This document shows, piece by piece, positions 9,594 to 17,134 of a stretch of 39,661 nucleotides of DNA (the stretch's first letter is position 1; each line of letters opens with the position of its first letter). Under the pieces are notes generated by a model that was given only the letters and a program-made list of their open reading frames with translations, searched no databases and was not told the origin of the DNA. Location: assembly GCA_028278505.1 (NCBI GenBank), contig JANQEG010000044.1, forward strand, positions 1-39,661. Reading direction: 5' to 3'. The translations under genes were made by a program, and so were the position numbers. Source of the stretch: Rhodobiaceae bacterium. Its GTDB lineage: Bacteria > Pseudomonadota > Alphaproteobacteria > Rhizobiales > JAKPQE01.

Positions 9594-11180
9594 TTATCCT
9601 TCGCTGTCGATGCGGTCGATCGCGTCCTCGAACTTGGTGAACGCCTGATCGAGAATCGTGATTGCGTATTTCTTGTTGTGGACGCCGTTGCCGAAGCGCA
9701 CGATGTTCAGGAATTCCTGACCTTCGGCGATAATCTTTTCGAGCTCGAGGAAGGTTTCGCCGGTGAGCTTTCCTTCGGCGCCCCTCAGCGCGTCGAGCGC
9801 TTCCTTCTCGATGTCCTCGACATCCCGGACCTCGCGGGTGACCGCCTGCTTCCAATCGTCGAGCATCTGGTTGTGCTTCGGCGTGTGGCAGGCCGCGCAG
9901 GTGTCACCGGCCGCGGTTCTGACCGCATGACCTTGGCTCAGCGTCTTCTTCTGATGACACGCCATGCAGTTGACGTTGACGTTGAACATCAGGTGTGGGG
10001 TCGATGAGACGTCCTCATTGATCGGCGTGCCGGACAGAAGAACCTTCTGGTACTTGTGCTGATCCTGGTGGCAGAGGCCGCAATCCTCGCGCACGAAATC
10101 GAGGTGATCGGTGCGGTTCTTGTGCTCGATGACGCTGTGGCAGTCGAAGCAATCGGCCTTTTCGGGAACGTGCTTGCCATGCATGAGCACCTTGTCCTTG
10201 GCCTGCTCGAGCAGTTCGGCGCCGCGGTTGTGGCAGGTCAGGCAGCCATTGGCGACGACGTTGCCGGTATTGACCTCGCCATGACCCTTGACGACCTCGA
10301 AATGACAGCTCTCACATGGCACGCCGGCGCGCTTGATGGTCTGATGAGTGATCGCCTCCTTGAGGGAGTCGCCGGCCTCCAATTGCGCTTGCAGGGATTT
10401 TGTCGGGATCTCGTGGCAGATGTCGCAGCGCGATGCGCCTTGATTGAAGTCGATGGCGGCGCGGTTCTTGAAGCTGATGGTAAAACTCGGCGGCGCCCCA
10501 TTGCCGCCCATCAATCCGCTCATACCGGCCATGCCGCTCATGATCATGACGCCGGTCGCCGTAACGCCCTTGTCCTGCGGTTCGCCGACGCCGACAACGG
10601 CCTTTTCGAGCGTTGGTTTTTCGAGTTTCAAATGGCACAGGAAACAGATGTCCTTCGGCACCTCGAAGTGCTTCTTCTCGGTGACCTTGAAATGGCAGGT
10701 GTCGCAGGTGATCGTGTGGCCATCGAGCGCCTTGTCGCCGAAATGAACCTTGTGCTTGAACCGCGATTTCTCGGTGAATTTCAGTTCGGTGTCTTCGAAC
10801 TTGGCCTTGTCGTGGCAACCAGACCGAAGGCAGGCGCCGTCCTTAATCACCGGTCGGATCGGCAATGGTGCGTTCTTGTCGTAGAGATAGGCCGCCAGAT
10901 GCCGAAGCCCCTCCCATTTTGCCTTCAGTGATCTGTGCGCGCCGGGCAGGAAGTGGCAGTCGATACAACCGGCCTCCTTACCCTCGGCGTTCTTGCTGGC
11001 GTGGTGTTTGTTGTTCTTCCAGGCCACATATTGCTCGGTCATGGTGTGACATGAGCCGCCGCAGAAGCCGGACGTCGCCGTATAGGATTCGACGCCCGCC
11101 CAGGCACCGAAAACGAGGACGGCCACGATCGCCAGTCCGATGAACAGGCCTTTCAGCGTCAGGCTAAATCGCAGCGCCAA
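9594..11180 (-). CDS. Membrane-anchored dodecahaem cytochrome c with NapC/NirT-like N-terminus
   Basis: A 528-residue protein. A single membrane anchor (about 8-30) is followed by GFCGGSCHTM, like the first haem of NapC/NrfH quinol dehydrogenases. Haem-binding motifs: CX3CH at 40, CXXCH at 72, CX4CH at 117, then CXXCH at 159, 179, 252, 289, 313, 344, 367, 405 and 428, twelve in all. A Met/Gly-rich loop (about 211-228) separates the first five from the rest. The last ~95 residues are haem-free and helical. The start is taken as TTG 11180 behind a GGGGGGA stretch; no ATG precedes the anchor. As first gene of the - strand operon it is downstream of the sigma-54 promoter. Likely role: move electrons between quinone and the FeS/Mo subunits. 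Confidence 0.88.
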   Translation of the reverse strand: MALRFSLTLKGLFIGLAIVAVLVFGAWAGVESYTATSGFCGGSCHTMTEQYVAWKNNKHHASKNAEGKEAGCIDCHFLPGAHRSLKAKWEGLRHLAAYLYDKNAPLPIRPVIKDGACLRSGCHDKAKFEDTELKFTEKSRFKHKVHFGDKALDGHTITCDTCHFKVTEKKHFEVPKDICFLCHLKLEKPTLEKAVVGVGEPQDKGVTATGVMIMSGMAGMSGLMGGNGAPPSFTISFKNRAAIDFNQGASRCDICHEIPTKSLQAQLEAGDSLKEAITHQTIKRAGVPCESCHFEVVKGHGEVNTGNVVANGCLTCHNRGAELLEQAKDKVLMHGKHVPEKADCFDCHSVIEHKNRTDHLDFVREDCGLCHQDQHKYQKVLLSGTPINEDVSSTPHLMFNVNVNCMACHQKKTLSQGHAVRTAAGDTCAACHTPKHNQMLDDWKQAVTREVRDVEDIEKEALDALRGAEGKLTGETFLELEKIIAEGQEFLNIVRFGNGVHNKKYAITILDQAFTKFEDAIDRIDSEG

Positions 11181-11210
11181 TCCGATCGTCCCCCCGCTCC
11201 GCCGAGCACC

Positions 11211-11262
11211 GCTTCGCTTGGATCAAACGATCCACCGGCGGTTCGTCCCAACGCAGCGAAGC
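11211..11262 (-). promoter_or_regulatory. Nested hairpin in the cytochrome operon leader
   Basis: GCTTCGCT (11211-11218) pairs with AGCGAAGC (11255-11262), and inside it TGGATC-AAAC-GATCCA (11219-11234) forms a second stem. It lies between the predicted sigma-54 start (~11361) and the TTG start at 11180, so it would be in the ~180-nt leader RNA. Function is unknown; no riboswitch class is recognised. Confidence 0.35.
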
Positions 11263-11372
11263 AATGCCTCGATACGTTGGATCCCGTACGGTTTCCCCCT
11301 CTGCCCCCGGCCGTGACGAGAATTGGCCGGCCATCGCCCGGGAGTCCGGTCCCAGGCAGTGCAGCGCTTCCG

Positions 11373-11387
11373 GCAACTTTCGTGCCA
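11373..11387 (-). promoter_or_regulatory. Sigma-54 (-24/-12) promoter of the cytochrome/FeS/Mo operon
   Basis: Read on the - strand, the sequence is TGGCACGAAAGTTGCC. It matches the sigma-54 consensus TGGCACG-N4-TTGC with the invariant GG and GC exactly 10 bases apart. Transcription would begin near 11361 and run toward the cytochrome gene at 11180. It sits in the 543-bp divergent gap 11181-11723 that otherwise holds no gene. The island encodes an activator with an intact GAFTGA loop. Confidence 0.78.
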
Positions 11388-11460
11388 GCGCCTTAAGTGA
11401 TTGGAATTGCGAGGATTACGGAAATCCCGGTAACTTCCGGACCAATGCAGGCTACTGATC

Positions 11461-11478
11461 CGTTACTGATCCGTAACG
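11461..11478. promoter_or_regulatory. Proximal dyad, candidate upstream activator site
   Basis: CGTTAC-TGATCC-GTAACG, an 18-bp dyad whose arms are identical to those at 11554-11571. It lies 74-91 bases upstream of the -24 element, the distance range expected for NtrC-class enhancer sites. A partial direct repeat of TACTGATCCG abuts it. Confidence 0.55.
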
Positions 11479-11553
11479 CCGCGCGTTTTGGTCACGACAT
11501 CGCAAATTGCGTCGGCAGGCGAGATAGTTAAGGCAAAGATACACAGATCGCGA

Positions 11554-11571
11554 CGTTACCGTACGGTAACG
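11554..11571. promoter_or_regulatory. Distal perfect palindrome, candidate upstream activator site
   Basis: CGTTACCGTACGGTAACG is a perfect 18-bp palindrome sharing the CGTTAC/GTAACG arms of the proximal dyad. The centres are 93 bp apart. It is about 167-184 bases upstream of the sigma-54 promoter and about 150 bases ahead of the divergent HlyD gene, so it could serve either side. Confidence 0.58.
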
Positions 11572-11723
11572 CTATGGGATTGTTCGGACCTTGTAGGGGC
11601 GTACGAGTTTATTTCGCAGCGCAAAATTTGTAGGTTGCCAAATGACATTGTGGAATGTGCTGTTTGGTTTTTCCAATTCGATCAACGGAAATTCTGAATA
11701 ACGAAACTGCGGAGTAAAAGCCG

Positions 11724-12731
11724 ATGCAGTGGAAGCGATTGGGTTTAATTGCCGCCGTTATCGTCCTTGCCGTCGGTGCAGGCCTGGCTCTTTTCAGGAG
11801 CGGCAAAAGCGATGTTCCTGAGGGCATCGCCTACGGCAATGGCCGTATTGAGGCCGTTCAGGTCGACATCACGACCAAGATTGCCGGACGCGTGCAGGAC
11901 GTGTTGGCGAAAGAAGGCGATCTGATCGAAAAGGGCGACAAAGTCGCGATCATCGACTCGGCGCAGTTGCGTGCTCAATTGCTGCGGGCCAAGGCCGAAA
12001 TCGCCAGCGCCGAAAGTCAGGTCGCCGTGGCCAAGGCCTCTATCGCACAGGTCAAGGCACAACTCATCTTGGCGGAACAGGAGCTGGATCGCGCCAACCA
12101 GCTCCTGGAGAAGGGGCATGCGACCCGCGAGACCTACGATACACGGGTGAGCCAACGTAACATTGCCAAGGCCAACCTGGCGGCGGCCGAGGCCACAATG
12201 ATCTCACGCGAACGCAGTGTCGATGCAGCAAAGGCTGCGGCTGAAGAGATCCAAACACAGATCGACGACTGCACGCTCATTTCGCCCACAATCGGCCGTG
12301 TTCTTTATCGCCTGACCGAACCTGGCGAGGTGCTGGGCAGCGGCGGCAAGGTGCTGACCATCGTCGATCTCTCCGATGTCTATATGGAGTTCTTCCTGCC
12401 ATCGGCACAGGCGCACCGTGTATCGATCGGCAGCGAGGCGCGCATCAAGCTGGATATTCTCGACGTGGCGGTCCCGGCCAAAGTGAGCTTCGTCTCGCCC
12501 CGGTCGCAGTTCACGCCAAAGCAGGTGGAAACGCCGAGTGAGCGCGAAAAACTGATGTTTCGCGTCAAGGTACGCGTGCCGCAAGAATTGGTGATGACAT
12601 ATATCGATCAGGTCAAAACCGGCGTTCGCGGCGTCGCCTATGTGCCTCTCGGCGTCGATCCCGAACCACAATGGCCCGCTTTCCTGCAAAACCTGCCTCC
12701 TGAAACCGCCGAAACGACGAGCACGAACTAG
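11724..12731 (+). CDS. HlyD-family periplasmic adaptor of an ABC exporter (YhiI type)
   Basis: A 335-residue adaptor with an N-terminal signal anchor (about 5-24), the split biotinyl-lipoyl domain (QVDITTKIAGRVQDVLAKEGD, about 46-66, and its partner around 205-225), an Ala/Gln-rich coiled-coil hairpin (about 80-175) and a beta-barrel region. ATG 11724 is preceded by GGAG at a slightly long spacing. Such proteins bridge an inner-membrane ABC transporter to an outer-membrane channel. The ABC ATPase and permease follow. Its TAG stop (12729-12731) lies inside the terminal repeat of the inserted element at 12728-13003, so the original C-terminus may have differed. Confidence 0.88.
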   Translation: MQWKRLGLIAAVIVLAVGAGLALFRSGKSDVPEGIAYGNGRIEAVQVDITTKIAGRVQDVLAKEGDLIEKGDKVAIIDSAQLRAQLLRAKAEIASAESQVAVAKASIAQVKAQLILAEQELDRANQLLEKGHATRETYDTRVSQRNIAKANLAAAEATMISRERSVDAAKAAAEEIQTQIDDCTLISPTIGRVLYRLTEPGEVLGSGGKVLTIVDLSDVYMEFFLPSAQAHRVSIGSEARIKLDILDVAVPAKVSFVSPRSQFTPKQVETPSEREKLMFRVKVRVPQELVMTYIDQVKTGVRGVAYVPLGVDPEPQWPAFLQNLPPETAETTSTN

Positions 12732-13003
12732 AGCCTTTCATGGTTTGCTTGAACCATTCTGACGGAGCGATTTTGCCCCAAGGTCAAGCCGCGTCGCGCA
12801 CGGCCATACCGGGCGAATGGTCAAGCGGCGCGGCGCCGGAATTGGCGCAAAAGCGCCCGTCCCTTCGGGTTTCCGATTGGCGGGCATCCGCCGGCAACCC
12901 GCTCTTGCCCGATGCCCCACATCGACCGGTGAGCGGCTCACCGGCGGGCTGCCGCGCCAATCGAGAAACAGAATTGATTCAGACAAGCCATGAAAGGCTC
13001 TAG
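12728..13003. mobile_element. MITE-like 276-bp insertion with ~34-bp terminal inverted repeats
   Basis: The left end begins CTAGAGCCTTTCATGG (12728-12743) and the right end is its exact inverse CCATGAAAGGCTCTAG (12988-13003). Similarity continues inward with mismatches to ATTCTG/CAGAAT, giving inverted repeats of about 34 bp. The interior is GC-rich with no gene. It splits the HlyD and ABC ATPase genes of one operon. No clear target duplication is seen apart from the CTAG ends themselves. No second copy is present in the window. Confidence 0.72.
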
Positions 13004-13019
13004 CACGCAGAGAAGAAAG

Positions 13020-15764
13020 ATGGCCGAACCGGTTTCATGGGTCGCGAAGGTCGGGGACGTTACCCATGTCTACAAGAAGGTGCGCGCGCTTGCCCACGTA
13101 ACCCTCAACGTTCCCTCCGGGCAGATGGTCGGTCTGCTCGGCCCGGACGGGGTCGGCAAGTCGACATTGCTCGGCCTGCTGTCCGGCGCCCGCACATTGC
13201 AGCAAGGGGACTTGCAGGTGCTGGGAGGCGACATGTCGTCAGCCATGCACCGCCGGAAGGTCGGTCCGCGCATCGCCTATATGCCCCAAGGGCTCGGCAA
13301 GAACCTCTACCAGGAACTGAGCATCCGCGAAAACCTCGATTTCTTCGGCAGTCTATTCGGTCAGGGCAGAACCGAGCGCAAAGCCCGCATCGACCGATTG
13401 ACAAGGGCGACGGGTCTACACCCGTTTCTCGACCGTCCGGCCGGCAAGCTTTCAGGCGGCATGAAGCAAAAGCTCGGTCTGTGCTGCTCGCTCATTCACG
13501 ATCCGGATTTCCTCATCCTTGATGAGCCGACCACGGGCGTCGATCCCCTGTCGCGACGTCAGTTCTGGGAGCTGATTGACGCCATACGCGCGGAGCGACC
13601 GGCCATGAGCGTGCTGGTGTCCACCGCCTATATGGACGAGGCCGAGCGTTTCGACTGGCTGGTGGCCATGGATGCAGGACGGATCCTTGGCACGGGAACC
13701 CCGAAAGACATAAAGGCGCGGACCGGCACCGACAATCTGGAAGCCGCTTTCGTGCAATTGCTGCCGGAAGATCAACGCGACGGCAGGGCCGCGCTCGAAA
13801 TCCCGCCGCTCGAAAAAGTCGACGGAAATCCGGCCATTGTCGCCAAAGGACTGACACGTCGGTTCGGAGATTTTACCGCTGTCGACAAAGTCAGTTTCGA
13901 GATTCAGGAAGGCGAGATTTTCGGTTTTCTCGGTTCCAATGGCTGCGGCAAGACGACGACCATGAAAATGCTCACCGGTCTGCTCCCGGCCTCCGAAGGT
14001 GAGGCGTATTTGTTCGGACATCCGGTCGACGCCCATGACCTTGAGACCCGAAAACGGGTGGGTTTCATGTCGCAATCCTTCTCGCTCTACGGCGAGCTGA
14101 CGGTTGAGCAAAACCTGATCCTGCATGCGCGTTTGTTTCACCTGACGCGTGAAAAAACGGGGGAGCGAATCGAGGCACTGACCGAGCGTTTCGGCCTTGC
14201 CCGGCACATGGATCAGCTCGCCTCCGCACTGCCGCTCGGCATGCGCCAACGTTTGTCGTTGGCCGTCGCCATCATCCACGAGCCGGAAATGCTCATTCTC
14301 GATGAGCCTACCTCTGGTGTCGATCCAGTGGCCCGCGATGAGTTCTGGCAGCTGTTGATCGAACTTTCACGCAACGACAAGGTGACGATCTTCATCTCCA
14401 CACACTTCATGAACGAGGCGCTGCGCTGCGACCGCATCTCGCTGATGCATGACGGGCAGGTGCTGGTCTACGACGAGCCGGACAAACTGGTCGAGACCAA
14501 GGGCGCGGAGACTCTGGAAGAGGCGTTCATCTCCTATATCGAGGAGGCCATCATTGAGCCCGTCGATAACGGCGAGGCAACAGCGACGCTCTCCGCAGCG
14601 CCCGTGCAATCGGTGCAAGATCATAAGGAGTTGCACCGTTTCAGCATTACCCGCCTTCTCGCCTACAGCTATCGCGAAATGATGGAGGTGATGCGCGATC
14701 CCGTGCGGCTCGCTTTTGCTTTTCTGGGAAGCGCGATCCTGCTCATCGTGATCTCCTATGGCGTTTCGACCGATGTCGAGGACCTGAGTTTTGCGGCGTT
14801 CGATCTCGACAGAACGCCACAGAGCCGTGCGTATTTGAGCAATTTGTCCGGTTCTCGATATTTCGTCGAACGGCCTGATCTGCAAAGCCGGGACGATCTT
14901 GAAAGACGTTTGAAGTCCAACGACATCACGCTGGCCGTGGAGATCCCACCGGGATTTGGCCGCAATCTGAAAAAGGGCATGACCCCCACCGTGTCGGCGT
15001 GGATCGATGGCGCCAATACCATACGGGCAGGCACCATCGAGGGTTATGTTTCGGGCGGCCACGAAGTCTATATCTCCGACCTCGCACGTGATGCAGGCAT
15101 TGATCTGGCGGCCACGCTGAACGCCACCATTGAACCGCGTTTCCGTTACAACCCCTCTTTCGAGAGCATCTACGCTGTCGGACCTGCGGCCCCGGCGCTG
15201 CTTCTGTTGCTGTTTCCGGCCATTCTGATGGCGGTCAGCATCGCCAGGGAAAAGGAAATCGGCACGATCACCAATTTTTACGTGACACCGACCAACCGGC
15301 TCGAATTCCTCATCGGTAAGCAGCTTCCCTATGTCGTCATCGGCATGGCGAACTATGTGATCCTGACGCTTTTGGTGTTGCTCGTTCTGCAGGTGCCCTT
15401 GAAGGGCAGTATTCTGGCACTCTCGCTTGGCGCCGTCTTTTATATCGGCGCGTCCACGGGATTTGGCCTTCTCGTCTCGTCGCTCACCAGAAGCCAGGTG
15501 GCCGCCGTCTTCGCCACCGCCATCCTCTCCATGCTGCCGACCATGCAGTTCTCCGGCTTCATTCGCCCGGTATCGACGCTCGAAGGCGCCGGCCAGTTCA
15601 TCGGTTCGCTGTGGCCGACCACCTACTACATGCATCTGAGCAAGGGGGCCTACACCAAGGGACTGAACATCTTCGACCTTGCAAACGACCTCTTCGCCCT
15701 CGCGCTCTTCGTCCCCGTCTTCATCGTCATCGCGGCGCTGTTCCTGAAGAAGCAGGAGGCCTGA
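13020..15764 (+). CDS. rbbA: RbbA-type ABC exporter: two ATPase domains fused to an ABC-2 permease
   Basis: A 914-residue fusion. ATPase domain 1 has Walker A GPDGVGKST (41-49), signature LSGGMKQK and Walker B FLILDEPTTGVDP. Domain 2 has Walker A GSNGCGKTT (about 308-316), LPLGMRQRLSL (a form usual in this class) and MLILDEPTSGVDP. The C-terminal ~360 residues are an ABC-2 membrane domain with a first helix near FLGSAILLIVISYGV, a large extracytoplasmic loop and several C-terminal helices. Length and order match the RbbA/YhiH family. ATG 13020 is used, with AGAAGAAAG upstream; an ATG at 12990 lies inside the inserted element's terminal repeat. It is coupled to HlyD upstream and the permease downstream. 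The exported substrate is unknown. Confidence 0.9.
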   Translation: MAEPVSWVAKVGDVTHVYKKVRALAHVTLNVPSGQMVGLLGPDGVGKSTLLGLLSGARTLQQGDLQVLGGDMSSAMHRRKVGPRIAYMPQGLGKNLYQELSIRENLDFFGSLFGQGRTERKARIDRLTRATGLHPFLDRPAGKLSGGMKQKLGLCCSLIHDPDFLILDEPTTGVDPLSRRQFWELIDAIRAERPAMSVLVSTAYMDEAERFDWLVAMDAGRILGTGTPKDIKARTGTDNLEAAFVQLLPEDQRDGRAALEIPPLEKVDGNPAIVAKGLTRRFGDFTAVDKVSFEIQEGEIFGFLGSNGCGKTTTMKMLTGLLPASEGEAYLFGHPVDAHDLETRKRVGFMSQSFSLYGELTVEQNLILHARLFHLTREKTGERIEALTERFGLARHMDQLASALPLGMRQRLSLAVAIIHEPEMLILDEPTSGVDPVARDEFWQLLIELSRNDKVTIFISTHFMNEALRCDRISLMHDGQVLVYDEPDKLVETKGAETLEEAFISYIEEAIIEPVDNGEATATLSAAPVQSVQDHKELHRFSITRLLAYSYREMMEVMRDPVRLAFAFLGSAILLIVISYGVSTDVEDLSFAAFDLDRTPQSRAYLSNLSGSRYFVERPDLQSRDDLERRLKSNDITLAVEIPPGFGRNLKKGMTPTVSAWIDGANTIRAGTIEGYVSGGHEVYISDLARDAGIDLAATLNATIEPRFRYNPSFESIYAVGPAAPALLLLLFPAILMAVSIAREKEIGTITNFYVTPTNRLEFLIGKQLPYVVIGMANYVILTLLVLLVLQVPLKGSILALSLGAVFYIGASTGFGLLVSSLTRSQVAAVFATAILSMLPTMQFSGFIRPVSTLEGAGQFIGSLWPTTYYMHLSKGAYTKGLNIFDLANDLFALALFVPVFIVIAALFLKKQEA

Positions 15765-15766
15765 CG

Positions 15767-16891
15767 ATGCGCACACTGATCAACATCTTCTGGCTCGGCA
15801 TTAAGGAATTTCGAAGCGTTTTCAGCGACATGATTATGCTGTTCCTCATTATCTGGTCGTTCAGCTTCTCCATCTACGAGCAGTCGAGCGCCATTGGCGA
15901 GACCGTCAACAACGCTTCCATCGCTTTCGTCGACGAGGACCGCTCGGCTTTGTCCCGCAAGCTGCGGGGTGCGCTCTTTCCACCCTATTTCCAGACGCCG
16001 CAACTGATCGAATCGACGGACATCGATGAGGGCATGGATCAGGATCGCTATATGTTCGTCGTCGTCATCCCGCCAGACTTTGAGGCCGATATACGCAAGG
16101 GGCGTCAGCCCAGCATCCAGCTCAATATCGATGCCACCACTGCTGAGCAGGCAGGCCTTGGCTCCGCCTATATTCAGAATATCCTGACCGATGAAATAAA
16201 CAGGTTTACGGCCCGCGCCGACGCGACAACAGCCTTGCCCGTGGACCTCGTCATCCGCCGTGCGTTCAATCCCAACGGCACCCAGAAATGGTTTCAGGCC
16301 ATCGTCGCGCTGCTCGATCAGCTCTCGATGCTGACCATCGTCCTGACCGGCGCCGCGCTGTTGCGTGAGCGCGAGCACGGCACCATCGAACATCTGCTGG
16401 TCATGCCGCTGACCTCGTTCCAGATCGTCATGTCCAAGGTGTGGGCCAACGGCTTTGTTATCCTCGCCGCTTTCACGCTGTCGGTTTTTTTCGTTGTCGA
16501 ACGCTCGCTCGACGTGCCGATTGCCGGTTCGAAAGCCTTGCTGCTGGCCGGCACCACGGTTTATCTGTTCGCCGCCGCCGCCATCGGCATTTTTCTGGGC
16601 ACCATCGCCCGCACGATGGCGCAGTTCGCCATGTTGATGATGATGACCATCATACCGATGAACATGTTGTCGGGCGGCATGACTCCGATCGAGAGCCAGC
16701 CGGAGATCGTGCAGTATATCACCTGGTTTCTGCCGTCCCGCCACTACATGGCGTTTTCGCAGGCGGTCGTGTTCCGCGGCGCCGGTATTGATATCGTCTG
16801 GCCGCAATTCCTGACCGTCTCCGGGCTCGGCTTCATCTTCTTCGTTGGCAGTTTGGCCCTCTTCCGCCGTTCCATCACGGTGAGTAAATAG
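15767..16891 (+). CDS. ABC-2 type exporter permease (YhhJ type)
   Basis: A 374-residue membrane protein. One helix near the N-terminus (about 18-36, MIMLFLIIWSFSFSIYEQ), a long extracytoplasmic region (about 37-180) and five or more helices in the C-terminal half, including LSMLTIVLTGAALLREREHG and the conserved MNMLSGGMTPIESQPEI loop. ATG 15767 is 2 bases after the stop of the fused ATPase-permease, with AGGAGG upstream. The order HlyD, fused double ATPase, permease equals the YhiI/RbbA/YhhJ set. It probably pairs with the ABC-2 half of the preceding protein to form the channel. Confidence 0.9.
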   Translation: MRTLINIFWLGIKEFRSVFSDMIMLFLIIWSFSFSIYEQSSAIGETVNNASIAFVDEDRSALSRKLRGALFPPYFQTPQLIESTDIDEGMDQDRYMFVVVIPPDFEADIRKGRQPSIQLNIDATTAEQAGLGSAYIQNILTDEINRFTARADATTALPVDLVIRRAFNPNGTQKWFQAIVALLDQLSMLTIVLTGAALLREREHGTIEHLLVMPLTSFQIVMSKVWANGFVILAAFTLSVFFVVERSLDVPIAGSKALLLAGTTVYLFAAAAIGIFLGTIARTMAQFAMLMMMTIIPMNMLSGGMTPIESQPEIVQYITWFLPSRHYMAFSQAVVFRGAGIDIVWPQFLTVSGLGFIFFVGSLALFRRSITVSK

Positions 16892-17134
16892 GTCAATGCC
16901 CGAAGCTGGCACGGTAGCTCTGCCCCGCATTGCCGCCGAGCACCCTTGTGCGATGTTTTCGCTCGCAGCGAATGTCCAAATCCAGGGCTGTACCTGAAAT
17001 CATTTAGAACATTAACAGATCACATATGTTCGGCCCAATTTCCATGTGCAACGACCGCCGAAAATTCGGCTATTATTATCAACGACTTACAAATTCTCCA
17101 TATTGTCCGTGACGCATGAATTGGACATGGTTGG

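Noticed and set aside
11571..11723. A second sigma-54 promoter facing the HlyD gene
   Set aside because: No GG-N10-GC pair with acceptable flanks was found on the + strand.
12738..12986. Small frames inside the MITE-like element
   Set aside because: They are short, lack ribosome sites and domains, and are created by the GC-rich interior.
16910..16935. TGGCACGG sequence resembling a sigma-54 -24 box downstream of the permease
   Set aside because: The spacing to the nearest GC is 12, not 10, and no gene follows in that direction within a sensible distance.
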